This document shows, piece by piece, positions 9,435-17,662 of a stretch of 36,533 bases of DNA. The DNA is from Telluria aromaticivorans (GTDB lineage: Bacteria > Pseudomonadota > Gammaproteobacteria > Burkholderiales > Burkholderiaceae_D), in NCBI RefSeq assembly GCF_013003915.1, contig NZ_JABAIV010000016.1, positions 1-36,533 of the forward strand, given 5' to 3'. The position numbers and the translations under genes are program-made. Every line of letters starts with the position of its first letter. The first letter of the stretch is position 1. Below the pieces are notes generated by a model. It searched no databases and had not been told where the DNA came from. It saw nothing but the letters and a program-made list of their open reading frames with translations.

Positions 9435-11429
9435 CTAGGCGCGCATCGGCGCGCGGCGCCCGGCCATCGCCACCACCGCCTGGACCAGCACAGCGGGGCG
9501 CAAGGGCTTGGCCAGGAATTCATCGAACCCCGCTTCCAGCGCGCGCTGCTGGTCTTCGCGGCGCGAGAACGCCGTGAGGGCGATCGCCGGGACCTGGGCA
9601 AGGTGACGGTCGCTTAGTGCGCGCACCTGCCGGATCAGCTGGAAGCCATCCACCAGCGGCATGCCGATATCGCTGATCAGGAGGTCCGGCCGCTCGCGTT
9701 CGAACAGCTGCAAGGCGTCGTGCGCACTGGTCGCCGACAGGATCGCGGCGCCGGTCTCCGACAGCACCTGCTGTACCAGTTCCAGCGAATCGGGTTCGTC
9801 TTCCACTACCAGCACCGTCAGGCCGGCCAGCTCGCCTGCAACCCGGGCCATGGCTTCGCCTGGCAGGTCCGCCGTAGTGTCCGTAGTGTCTTGCCCGGCG
9901 CCGGCGGGCGCCTGGCCGGCTTGCTGGATCGGCAGGTGCAGCGTGAAGGTCGATCCGCGCCCTGCCCCGGGACTGGACACGGTGATGGTGCCGCCCTGCA
10001 GTTCGACCAGCTGGCGCGCGATAGCCAGCCCCAGTCCCAGGCCGCCGTGGCGGCGCGACGACGAGGCGTCGGCCTGGCGGAAGCGGTCGAATACATAGGG
10101 CAGGAAGGCGGGATCGATGCCCACGCCACTGTCGGTCACGTCGATCGCCACCAGTTCGCCTTCGCGCCGCACGCTCACGGCGACCCGGCCTCCCGGGTCG
10201 GTGAACTTGATCGCGTTCGACACCAGGTTCGACATCACCTGCTGCATGCGCCCGAGGTCCCCGGTCACCGGGCCGGCGTCATAGTCGACATCGGCGGAAA
10301 GCTGGATCTGCCTGGACATCGCGGTCGGGCGCGCTGTCTCGAGCGCGGCGTTGACGAATTCGGCGGGCGTCACCGCGCGCGCCTCAATGCGCACCTTGCC
10401 GGTGATCAGGCGGCTCATGTCGAGCATGTCCTCGATCAGCTGCGACTGGGCGCGCGCGTTGCGCTCGATCGTTTCCAGGCCGCGCCGCAGCATCGCCTCG
10501 TCGCGCGCACCCTGCAGCAGCAGCTGGGCCCAGCCCAGCATGGCATTGAGTGGCGTGCGCAGTTCGTGCGACAGCGTGGCCAGGAATTCGTCCTTCAGCT
10601 GGCTCAGGTGCTCGGCCTCGACCCGCGCCTTTTGTTCGCGCAGGTAGAGCGCCTGCCGTGCGGCCGCGGTTTCCAGCGAGGCGGCCAGGGTGCGGTTGCG
10701 CGATTCCAGCCTGGTGTCGAAGATCGCCGCCAGCAGCGCGATGGTCAGGACCGCGACGGTGGCCACCGCAACCAGGATCGCCAGGTGGTCCTGGTTGACG
10801 CCGTCCCTTGCTGCGCGGCAGATGCTGGAGGCGTCGAAGTGGGCGGCCGCCATGCCGGTGTAATGCATGCCGGCGATCGCACCGCCCATCACCACCGCCG
10901 CACCCGCCTGCAGCAGGCGCGGACGGCGGACCCGTTCGCTCAGGCGGAATCCGATCCAGAGCGCACCAGCCGAGGCGCCGATCGCGATTGCGACCGAAGC
11001 CAGGAACAGCCAGGGATCGTAGGTGATCGGCGGATCCATGCGCATGCCGGCCATGCCGGTGTAGTGCATGGCATTGATGCCGAGGCCCATCAGCACCGCG
11101 CCCCAGGCCAGGTGGCGCCCGCCGAGTTCGCGGTGCCGCAGCTGCCACAGGGCCAGGCCCGAGACCACGACCGGCAGCAGCCAGGAGGCGAAGGTGATCA
11201 AGGGGTCGTAGCCGACCGGCAGCGGCAGGCGGAAGGCCAGCATGCCGATGAAGTGCATGGCCCAGATGCCACTGCCCATCGCGAAGGCGCCACCCGCCAT
11301 CCAGGCATGCGGTGCGTGGCCATGCGATTGCTTGACCCGGACCGCCAGGCTGAGGGCCGTGTAGGACGCGAACATCGCGACCAGGATCGAGAGGAGGACC
11401 AGCGTTGGTTCGTAGTGGCCGTTCAGCAT
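9435..11429 (-). CDS. MHYT-domain hybrid sensor histidine kinase
   Basis: This is a membrane sensor kinase. The 664-residue product has an N-terminal seven-helix MHYT domain with three copper- or gas-ligand-type motifs (MHFIGM about 58, MHYTGM about 121, MHYTGM about 188). It is followed by a short linker, a HisKA domain (LSHELRTPLN, phospho-His about 288), a HATPase domain (NLVSNAIKFT, DSGVGID, GLGLGLAIA) and a C-terminal receiver (VVEDEPDS, phospho-Asp in LLISDIGMP). ATG 11429 gives the usual MHYT start (MLNGHYEP); GTG 11465 is a longer option. MHYT proteins are thought to sense O2, CO or NO through bound metal. Its receiver needs a separate Hpt partner to pass the signal on. It is the last of three leftward sensory genes. 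Confidence 0.92.
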   Translation of the reverse strand: MLNGHYEPTLVLLSILVAMFASYTALSLAVRVKQSHGHAPHAWMAGGAFAMGSGIWAMHFIGMLAFRLPLPVGYDPLITFASWLLPVVVSGLALWQLRHRELGGRHLAWGAVLMGLGINAMHYTGMAGMRMDPPITYDPWLFLASVAIAIGASAGALWIGFRLSERVRRPRLLQAGAAVVMGGAIAGMHYTGMAAAHFDASSICRAARDGVNQDHLAILVAVATVAVLTIALLAAIFDTRLESRNRTLAASLETAAARQALYLREQKARVEAEHLSQLKDEFLATLSHELRTPLNAMLGWAQLLLQGARDEAMLRRGLETIERNARAQSQLIEDMLDMSRLITGKVRIEARAVTPAEFVNAALETARPTAMSRQIQLSADVDYDAGPVTGDLGRMQQVMSNLVSNAIKFTDPGGRVAVSVRREGELVAIDVTDSGVGIDPAFLPYVFDRFRQADASSSRRHGGLGLGLAIARQLVELQGGTITVSSPGAGRGSTFTLHLPIQQAGQAPAGAGQDTTDTTADLPGEAMARVAGELAGLTVLVVEDEPDSLELVQQVLSETGAAILSATSAHDALQLFERERPDLLISDIGMPLVDGFQLIRQVRALSDRHLAQVPAIALTAFSRREDQQRALEAGFDEFLAKPLRPAVLVQAVVAMAGRRAPMRA

Positions 11430-11709
11430 AAGCAGGTGGGGTCCCGTTTCCCTTGTTGTCCGCACCAGCGCAGCGACGGCCCTGGCCCTGGCGAGTGTAC
11501 ACGACGGGTGCCGGACCCGGCGCTATCGATACTGCCAATCGGGCCAGGCCCAGGGCGGCAGGCGGACCGCAGGTGCGCCTCAGCGGACCAATGCCTGCCG
11601 CCGCTGGAATTCATTTCCGCAAAGCAATTTTACAGGATGGTTCTGGTTTTGCGCGCCGGCCGACGTGTGCGCGCCACAGGGCGCCTTTTGGGGCTGGCGC
11701 GGCGGCGGA

Positions 11710-12669
11710 TTACATCGCGTCGCCGTCCACCACCACGCGGTCGCGCCCGCCTCGCTTGGCGGCATACAGGGCCTTGTCGGCCGCCTCGATCAGGGTGGCC
11801 GCATCGTTCAGGCGGTCCATGTCGAAGGTCGCCACGCCAATGCTCAGCGTGACGTGGGGGCGGACTGCCGCCGGCGCATGCGGCATGGCGAGCGCGGCCA
11901 CATGGGCGCGGATCGCTTCGGCGTGCACGCGCGCCTGCAGCAAAGTGGTGTCGGGCAGGATGGCCGCGAATTCCTCGCCGCCGTAGCGGGCCGCCACGTC
12001 GCCGGCCCGCTTGAGCATGCCGGCCAGCGCCTGCGCCACCGCGCTCAGGCAGCTGTCGCCTTCCTGGTGGCCGAAATGGTCGTTGTAGGCCTTGAACGAA
12101 TCGATGTCCATCAGCAGCAGCGAGAGCGCGCCCCCGTTGCGCTGGGCTCGGCGCAGTTCGCGGTCGAGCGCCACGTCGAAGTGCCGGCGGTTGGCAATGC
12201 CGGTCAGTCCGTCCACATAGGAACGCGCGCGCAGCGATTCCGCATGATCGAGCAGGCGGCGCTCGCGGTCCACGGCGCCGCTGACGTCGCGGATCTCGAG
12301 CAGGCAGTAGCGCTCGCCGTCCTCAAGGAACGGCGTCACGCTGACCGCCTGGTCGATGCGCTCCCCGTCGAAGCTGCCGGCCGCGCGCAGCGGGAACGGC
12401 GCGCGCCCGGTCGATGCGGGAACCGTGGTGGCTACCTCTTCGGTCAGCGCGGCCAGCACCGCGGCCTCGACACGCGAACCGCGCAGTTCGGGAAACACCT
12501 CGAACAGCGACCGCTCGCGCACCCGCGCCGCCGAATACCCCGAGCGCGGCACCATCCAGCCATTCCACAGCACGATCTCTTGTGCGGCATCGAGCACGAC
12601 CAGGCCGGAGTTGGCCAGGTTGACGGCGCGGGCGGCGAAGGGGGTGGCAAGGTCGGTCTTTGGGTTCAT
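11710..12669 (-). CDS. PAS-GGDEF diguanylate cyclase
   Basis: It is predicted to be a soluble c-di-GMP synthase. The 319-residue product has a PAS-like sensor (about residues 12-140; GLVVLDAAQEIVLWN) and a GGDEF domain (about 150-315). GGEEF is intact, and RAGD five residues upstream forms an I-site, so activity and product inhibition are both expected. The DxD metal site is visible in LLMDIDSFKAYND. No signal peptide or membrane segment is seen. ATG 12669 is the only good start, though without a clear ribosome site; a TATGAT -10-like box lies at 12700-12705 on the minus strand. It sits between two hybrid kinases on the same strand. The gap 11430-11709 after it shows nothing I can name. Confidence 0.9.
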   Translation of the reverse strand: MNPKTDLATPFAARAVNLANSGLVVLDAAQEIVLWNGWMVPRSGYSAARVRERSLFEVFPELRGSRVEAAVLAALTEEVATTVPASTGRAPFPLRAAGSFDGERIDQAVSVTPFLEDGERYCLLEIRDVSGAVDRERRLLDHAESLRARSYVDGLTGIANRRHFDVALDRELRRAQRNGGALSLLLMDIDSFKAYNDHFGHQEGDSCLSAVAQALAGMLKRAGDVAARYGGEEFAAILPDTTLLQARVHAEAIRAHVAALAMPHAPAAVRPHVTLSIGVATFDMDRLNDAATLIEAADKALYAAKRGGRDRVVVDGDAM

Positions 12670-12789
12670 TGCAGAATGATGTCGAAAAGAAACTTAACGA
12701 TCATACCTGAGAATCGGGCGGCCAGGTCAGCTGAGACTACGGGCTCTTCACGTTTGCCCAAGTCGGCGAGCTTCGATCTGCCGCACATC

Positions 12790-13006
12790 GTAGGGTGGGC
12801 AGGTACCCTGCCCGCGCGTTCAAATCACCTTTGAGGACCACGAACGCGAATCGACATGTATGCGTTGGTTGGGCGCGTCTGCATTCGTCAATCGCGCTAT
12901 TTGCGCAAATAACAGTCCATCCTGCGAGGTCGAACGAACAACGAGTAGATGTACGGGCAAATCGTATTGAGGTTGAACGCGCGGGCGGGAGACCCGCCCA
13001 CCCTAC
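12790..13006. repeat. REP-like inverted pair
   Basis: Unit one is 12790-12823 (starts GTAGGGTGGGCAG, ends GCGCGTTCAA). Unit two, inverted, is 12973-13006 and ends CCCACCCTAC. The GTAG heads face outward and the units are 149 bp apart. They fill much of the 353-bp gap between the PAS-GGDEF gene and the second hybrid kinase gene; the sequence between them shows nothing else. Confidence 0.8.
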
Positions 13007-13022
13007 CTTGAACGCATCGTCG

Positions 13023-15062
13023 TTAAGTCTGCACTGCTGCCAGGATCGCCGCCAACTCCTCCGGCGCCGCCGGCTTGAGCAAATGATGATCGAACCCCGC
13101 CTCGCGCGAGCGCGCCCGGTCTTCCTGCGCGCCCCACCCGGTCAGCGCAACCAGCCGCAGGCCCGCCAGCCCGGGCTCCGCGCGCATGGCGCGCGCCGTC
13201 GCGTACCCATCCATCCGGGGCATGCCGATGTCGAGGAAAGCCAGCTGCGGCGGGCAGGCACGCGCCGCACGTACTGCTTGCTCGCCGTCGTACACCGTGC
13301 GCACCCTGTGGCCGCCGGCCCGCAGCAGCGCGGCCAGCGAATCGGCCGCGTCGACATTGTCGTCCGCAACCAGGATCTCCAGGGCGCCCGTCACGACCGA
13401 TGCCCCGCCGCCCGCAGCCCTGGCCTCCATCGCACTGCGCGCACCGGCGGCCGCCGGCAACCGGATCGTGAACGTGCTGCCCTGTCCCGGCCCGGCGCTG
13501 GCGGCCGCCACCGTCCCGCCGTGCAGCCCCACCAGGTGCCGCACCAGCGACAGGCCGATTCCCAGCCCGCCCTTCGAGCGGTCGAGGCTGCGCGAGACCT
13601 GGGTGAACATGTCGAAGATCGAGCCCATCGCTTCCTGCGGGATGCCGATGCCGGTGTCCCTCACCCGGATCACCACCTCGCTGCCCTCGAGGGCGCCCTC
13701 GACCGTGATGCGCCCGCCGCCTGGGGTGTACTTGGCTGCATTCGACAGCAGGTTGCTCAACACCTGGCTCATGCGCACCAGGTCGACGTCGAGCCAGACC
13801 GGCGCATCGGGCAGGCGCAGCTCGAGCCCATGCCCGGCCGCTTCGACCAGCGGCAGGCTGGTCTCGACCGCGCTGCCGACTACCGACTGCAGGTCGGTGC
13901 GCTCGAGCCGGAGCACCACCTTCCCGGTCGAGACGCGGGCGACGTCGAGCAGGTCGTTGACCAGGTGGACCATGTGCCCGACCTGGCGTTCCATCATCTG
14001 GCGCACGGTGGCCATGACCGCCGGCTTGTCCGCGCTCATGCGCAGCAGGTCCAGGCCGTTGCGGATCGGCGCCAGCGGGTTGCGCAGTTCGTGGGCCAGC
14101 GTGGCCAGGAATTCGGATTTGTGGCGGTCGGCGGCGCGCAGCGCTTCGGTGGAACGCACCCGCTCCACGTGCGCCCAGCAGCGCTCGACCACTGCATCGA
14201 CCAGGGCCACGTCGCCAGGTGCCCAGGCGCGCGGGTCGCGCTGGTGCACCGCCATCATCGCCACCAGGCTGCCCTGCTTGACCAGCGGGCAGCAGATGAT
14301 GGCCTTGATGCCGATCGCATTGAACATGGCGGCGCCATCGTCTTGCGCGATTTCGGTATCGACGTCGCCGATCAGGAGGGTGCGCCCGGCGCGCATGTTC
14401 GACGCCGCGCGCGAGCCGAACAGGTCGAGCGAATACACGCCCACCGTACTGGCTTCGCCCGGCGCCGTCCAGTCATGGCGGATCGTGAAACGGTCGTTGT
14501 CCGGTTCGAGGTCGGCATAGGCGACGCGGGTCGCGCCCAGGTGTTCGCCCAGCAGCCGGGTGGCGCCATCCAGGATGGCCTTCGGATCGGCCGCGATGCG
14601 CGTGGCCTCGCCGATGGCGTCCAGCAGGCGCAGGCGCTCGGCGGCGCGGCGCCGTTCAGTGGCGTCGGCGCCGATCGCGGACAGCATCGCGATGCTCCCG
14701 TCGGCCGCTCTCAGGGGAGAGATGACGACATCGGCAAACCGCCCGCCTTGTCCCGGCCTGTGGTACGGCAGGTGGCAGCGGAAGACCTCCCCGGCTGCAG
14801 CCTGGCCCGCCCCGGCCCGCACCGCGCCGGCCGCCGCCGGCTCGCCTTCCCACCACATGCAGTCCCAGAACTTGCGGCCCGCCACGTCGCTGGCCTCTGC
14901 ATTCCAGGGCTCGAGCGCGCGCCGGTTGGCATCGAGCACGGTGCCGTCCGGCGCCAGGATCGCGGCAGAGTGGGTACCCTGGTCGAAGAAGGCGCGGAAC
15001 ATGGCGGCCGGTTCGAAGGCCGTTTCCGGCACAGTGCCGGGTTTCGGGGAGTCTGTGGGCAT
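13023..15062 (-). CDS. PAS-GAF hybrid sensor histidine kinase
   Basis: This is a cytoplasmic sensor kinase. The 679-residue product has a PAS domain (about 20-140), a GAF domain (about 150-305), a HisKA domain (LAHELRNPLAPIR, phospho-His about 325), a HATPase domain (NLLSNAAKYT, DTGIGIP, GLGIGLSLV) and a C-terminal receiver (VADDNVDAADS; phospho-Asp in AFLDIGMPRMDG). No membrane segment is seen. I chose ATG 15062 (MPTDSPKPG) rather than GTG 15110; neither has a good ribosome site. As in the MHYT kinase, the output is a receiver with no effector domain, so an Hpt protein should follow in the relay. It diverges from a small HTH gene. Confidence 0.9.
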   Translation of the reverse strand: MPTDSPKPGTVPETAFEPAAMFRAFFDQGTHSAAILAPDGTVLDANRRALEPWNAEASDVAGRKFWDCMWWEGEPAAAGAVRAGAGQAAAGEVFRCHLPYHRPGQGGRFADVVISPLRAADGSIAMLSAIGADATERRRAAERLRLLDAIGEATRIAADPKAILDGATRLLGEHLGATRVAYADLEPDNDRFTIRHDWTAPGEASTVGVYSLDLFGSRAASNMRAGRTLLIGDVDTEIAQDDGAAMFNAIGIKAIICCPLVKQGSLVAMMAVHQRDPRAWAPGDVALVDAVVERCWAHVERVRSTEALRAADRHKSEFLATLAHELRNPLAPIRNGLDLLRMSADKPAVMATVRQMMERQVGHMVHLVNDLLDVARVSTGKVVLRLERTDLQSVVGSAVETSLPLVEAAGHGLELRLPDAPVWLDVDLVRMSQVLSNLLSNAAKYTPGGGRITVEGALEGSEVVIRVRDTGIGIPQEAMGSIFDMFTQVSRSLDRSKGGLGIGLSLVRHLVGLHGGTVAAASAGPGQGSTFTIRLPAAAGARSAMEARAAGGGASVVTGALEILVADDNVDAADSLAALLRAGGHRVRTVYDGEQAVRAARACPPQLAFLDIGMPRMDGYATARAMRAEPGLAGLRLVALTGWGAQEDRARSREAGFDHHLLKPAAPEELAAILAAVQT

Positions 15063-15290
15063 AGGGTCAAACAGGTCGTTCGGTGGCGACGGGGGTCGCC
15101 GGCCCGCCACCTTAGCATTCCTTGCAGCCCGGGGTCAGCAAAATAAGGAATTAGAGGAAACGCTCGGCAGTGACATTTCGAGAGCCTTGCGAAAATTCTT
15201 TCCTTTACGATCATGTCTTTACCGCGGTATCACGGGCGAAGTGCCCCGACCGCAAGCGAGAACACGATGGATCAACGGAAGGATGGCGCA

Positions 15291-15557
15291 ATGGCTGGCA
15301 AGATGATGGAAGAAGAATTTGGCGTGGAAATGACGGTGCCGCCGTCGCAGGCTGCGCCATGGCCTGCTGCACCGCACGACCTGCGCCGCCTGCGCATCCG
15401 CAAGCGCGAGAGCCAGGAAAAGTTCTGGAGCCGCTTCGGCGTCACCCAGTCCAGCGGCAGCCGCTTCGAGACCGGCGTCGTGATTCCACCGCCGGTGGCC
15501 ATCCTGCTGCGCCTCTACGCCAACGGCACCCTGACCGACGACGACCTGCACGGTTGA
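15291..15557 (+). CDS. small XRE-like helix-turn-helix protein
   Basis: This is a probable DNA-binding regulator of 88 residues. A helix-turn-helix is visible around residues 41-62 (SQEKFWSRFGVTQSSGSRFE), followed by a helix rich in Leu and Ala. The N-terminal 28 residues look disordered. I chose ATG 15291 because GGAAGGA lies 7 bp before it; starts at 15213 or 15267 have no such site. It is divergent from the PAS-GAF kinase gene across a 228-bp gap. Its target is unknown. Confidence 0.75.
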   Translation: MAGKMMEEEFGVEMTVPPSQAAPWPAAPHDLRRLRIRKRESQEKFWSRFGVTQSSGSRFETGVVIPPPVAILLRLYANGTLTDDDLHG

Positions 15558-15564
15558 TCGATGC

Positions 15565-15584
15565 GGCGGCGCGCCTGCGCCGCC
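15565..15584 (+). terminator. 8-bp hairpin after the HTH gene
   Basis: A perfect stem GGCGGCGC / GCGCCGCC with loop GCCT lies 7 bp after the stop, with a loosely T-rich stretch about 10 bp later. Confidence 0.45.
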
Positions 15585-15724
15585 TCAGCCTGCTTTCTGT
15601 ATTTCCGAAGTAATGTTCCGGTATTATTCGCTTTTACCGGACGAGCCCTGTGCTTTATCCTTCAGCATCGGCGAATGCGCCCGCGCGGCCGCCCTGCACC
15701 TTTTGATAAAAGCACTTCGGAATC

Positions 15725-15841
15725 ATGAAACGCATTGCACCCTCCAGCGCGGCCAGGTCCGCGCCACTGCCCCCGACCGCAGCGCCGCTGCCAGGCCGCC
15801 ACCTTATCCGCGGGGCGCGCATCGCCCTCGCACGCGCCTGA
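15725..15841 (+). CDS. possible 38-residue leader ORF before the AI-2E-family gene
   Basis: ATG 15725 opens a 38-codon frame (MKRIAPSSAARSAP...) ending in TGA at 15839-15841, directly against ATG 15842, which is in frame with the transporter. It has a basic start, is Ala/Pro/Arg-rich, and lacks a clear ribosome site and any recognised domain. It may be a leader peptide or chance; the evidence is only its position. Confidence 0.22.
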   Translation: MKRIAPSSAARSAPLPPTAAPLPGRHLIRGARIALARA

Positions 15842-15868
15842 ATGCCGGACCAGGGAACCGGAGCCGGG

Positions 15869-16894
15869 ATGCGCTACTCGTCACTTGTACTGCCGGTGCT
15901 GTTTGCCATTGCACTGGGCCTGCTGCTGCAGCACTTCCTCGGCTCGCTCGCCTGGGCGGGCCTGCTGGCAGTGATTACCTGGCCGCTGCGCGAACGCCTG
16001 GTCGCGCGCGGTTTCCCGCCGCTGGCCAGCGCCACCCTGCTGCTCATACTGCTGCTGGTCGGTTTCTTCGGGCCTTCTCTGCTCCTGATTAAAGCGCTCG
16101 GCCACGAACTGGTGGGCGTGCAGCGCCTGCTGGCGCGCCTGAACGAAGTCGGGGTTGCGGCGCCCGGCTGGCTGGAGCAGCTGCCGCTGGTGTCCGAACG
16201 CGTGATCGCCTGGTGGAACGAGCACCTGGCGATCCCGGGCGGCCTGAATGCCCTGATCCAGACCACGCTCGGCGACGTCCTGCCGCATTTGTCCGGCGCC
16301 GCGCGCTTCTGGGGCTCGACCATCCTCGCCAACGCGCTCTACCTGTTCCTGACCCTGCTGACCCTGTTCATCCTCTACCTGCACGGCCCAACCGTGGTGC
16401 GCTATGTCGACGGCGCCGGGATGCGCCTGCTGCCCGGGCATTACGGCAACCTGCGCCGCATCCTGCCGCTGTCGGTGCGCGGCACGGCGCTGGGCCTGTG
16501 CTCGATCGCGGTGCTGGAAGGGATCGTGCTCGGTATCGCGTATGCGATCGCGGGCGCGCCGGCGCCGGCGCTGCTCGGCGTGATCACCGGCTACCTGGCC
16601 CTGATCCCGGGCGGCGCGCCGCTGTCGTTCACGATGGTGTCGCTGCTGCTGCTGGGGCAAGGCCATGCCGGCGCGGCGCTCGGCCTGTTCACCTGGGGCG
16701 CGGTCGAGCTGTTCATGGTAGACAAATTCATCCGGCCGAAGCTGATCGGGCACCGGGTCAACCTGCCCTTCCTGGCCGTGCTGTTCGGCCTGCTGGGCGG
16801 CGTGTCGACCATGGGCGTGATCGGCCTGTTCGTCGGTCCGTTCATGATGGCGGTGCTGTATGGCTGGCTGCGCGCCTACCAGGCCAGGGCCTAA
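15869..16894 (+). CDS. AI-2E family transporter (PerM/YdiK-like membrane protein)
   Basis: This is an inner-membrane protein of the AI-2E transporter (UPF0118) family. Members have been linked to autoinducer export or Na+/H+ exchange, but most have no proven substrate. The 341-residue product has about 7-8 membrane segments and the family motifs GYLALIPGG and FIRPKLIGHRVNLPFLAVLFGLLGG near the C-terminal third. I chose ATG 15869 because GGAG lies 5 bp before it; ATG 15842 would add 9 residues. The gene stands alone on the plus strand and runs towards the leftward tRNA-Val gene. Confidence 0.85.
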   Translation: MRYSSLVLPVLFAIALGLLLQHFLGSLAWAGLLAVITWPLRERLVARGFPPLASATLLLILLLVGFFGPSLLLIKALGHELVGVQRLLARLNEVGVAAPGWLEQLPLVSERVIAWWNEHLAIPGGLNALIQTTLGDVLPHLSGAARFWGSTILANALYLFLTLLTLFILYLHGPTVVRYVDGAGMRLLPGHYGNLRRILPLSVRGTALGLCSIAVLEGIVLGIAYAIAGAPAPALLGVITGYLALIPGGAPLSFTMVSLLLLGQGHAGAALGLFTWGAVELFMVDKFIRPKLIGHRVNLPFLAVLFGLLGGVSTMGVIGLFVGPFMMAVLYGWLRAYQARA

Positions 16895-16991
16895 CGGGGA
16901 GCGGCTGCCTCTCACGGGCAGGCGCCGAACGCCGCCAGCGGCGCAGCGCCAGGCAAGGACTACTGTGACCGAATCAGAGCGCCAAATGACA

Positions 16992-17024
16992 AAAGGGCTT
17001 GCTACCAAACGGTGCAAGCCCTTT
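16992..17024 (-). terminator. intrinsic terminator after tRNA-Val copy 1
   Basis: An 11-bp perfect stem (16992-17002 with 17014-17024; AAAGGGCTTGC arm) with an 11-base loop, 17 bp beyond the tRNA 3' end. On the minus strand it is followed by TTTTGTC. It may also block readthrough from the AI-2E gene. Confidence 0.75.
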
Positions 17025-17040
17025 CATGTCCAGCGAATCT

Positions 17041-17115
17041 TGGTGGGAAGTGCAAGTTTCGAACTTGCGACCCCTGCAGTGTGAATGCAGTGCTCTACCC
17101 CTGAGCTAACCTCCC
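17041..17115 (-). tRNA. tRNA-Val (CAC), copy 1
   Basis: A 75-nt cloverleaf with the CCA end encoded (17041-17043). The acceptor stem is GGGAGGT / ACTTCCC, the T-loop TTCGAAA, and the anticodon stem CTGCA/TGCAG with loop TTCACAC, giving anticodon CAC (reads GUG). It is identical over 75 nt to the copy at 19606. Confidence 0.96.
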
Positions 17116-17125
17116 GGTGGCCCGT

Positions 17126-17154
17126 ATTATGCCTTAGCTATTGAGAATTATCAA
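17126..17154 (-). promoter_or_regulatory. sigma-70 promoter of tRNA-Val copy 1
   Basis: TTGATA (17149-17154), a 17-bp spacer, then CATAAT (17126-17131), reading leftward. The -10 ends 10 bp before the tRNA 5' end. Confidence 0.75.
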
Positions 17155-17180
17155 TATCTACCGGCTGGCCTATCGTCGAT

Positions 17181-17627
17181 TCAGTTGAAGTGCCCCGTCG
17201 TGCCGCCGATGCTGTAGCTTCCCGCGCCCAGCAAGGCTACTACCAGCGCCGCGCCCAGGTACATGCCTTGCAGCTCGATTGCCCAGCCGCCGGTACTGTT
17301 CAGCGTGAAGATTTCGGCGCTGTGCACCAGCAGCAGCGCGACAACCATGTTGATGGCCACGACCACTGCCGCAGCGCGGGTGTAGAGGCCGACCAGGATC
17401 AGCAGCGGCGCCACCATTTCGCCGATGTACACGAGATAGCCGAATGCCCCGGGCAAGCCCATCTTCTCGAGCATTCCGGTGATGAAGCCGACGCCGCCGA
17501 AGAGCTTGGACACGCCGTGGAACAGCAGCAGGCTGGCGAGCAGCACGCGCAGCAGCAGCTTGCCCTGGTCGTCGCGGGCGGAATACAGGGTGGTGGTGGT
17601 GGTGGTGGTGGTGTTCGTGGTGTTCAT
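17181..17627 (-). CDS. DoxX family membrane protein
   Basis: This is a small inner-membrane protein (148 residues, four hydrophobic helices) of the DoxX/DoxD family, associated with redox and oxidative-stress functions but mostly without a proven activity. Family features are LRVLLASLLLFHGVSKL in the first helix and the Gly-rich GEMVAPLLILVGL segment. The ribosome site AAGGA is 7 bp before ATG 17627. It begins 35 bp after the dioxygenase gene stop, so the two are probably co-transcribed. Residues 6-13 are eight Thr in a row, encoded by eight perfect ACC codons, a trinucleotide repeat that could vary in length without shifting the frame. Confidence 0.88.
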   Translation of the reverse strand: MNTTNTTTTTTTTLYSARDDQGKLLLRVLLASLLLFHGVSKLFGGVGFITGMLEKMGLPGAFGYLVYIGEMVAPLLILVGLYTRAAAVVVAINMVVALLLVHSAEIFTLNSTGGWAIELQGMYLGAALVVALLGAGSYSIGGTTGHFN

Positions 17628-17662
17628 GGGAAATCCTTTAGTTAGTCAGCTTGTATGTGGAA

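Noticed and set aside
9720..11852. 710-codon open frame on the plus strand
   Set aside because: It is the antisense of the MHYT hybrid kinase gene; high GC content keeps such frames open, and the His/Gln/Arg-rich translation has no domain.
12795..15146. 783-codon open frame on the plus strand
   Set aside because: Antisense of the PAS-GAF hybrid kinase gene; low-complexity translation with no recognisable domain.
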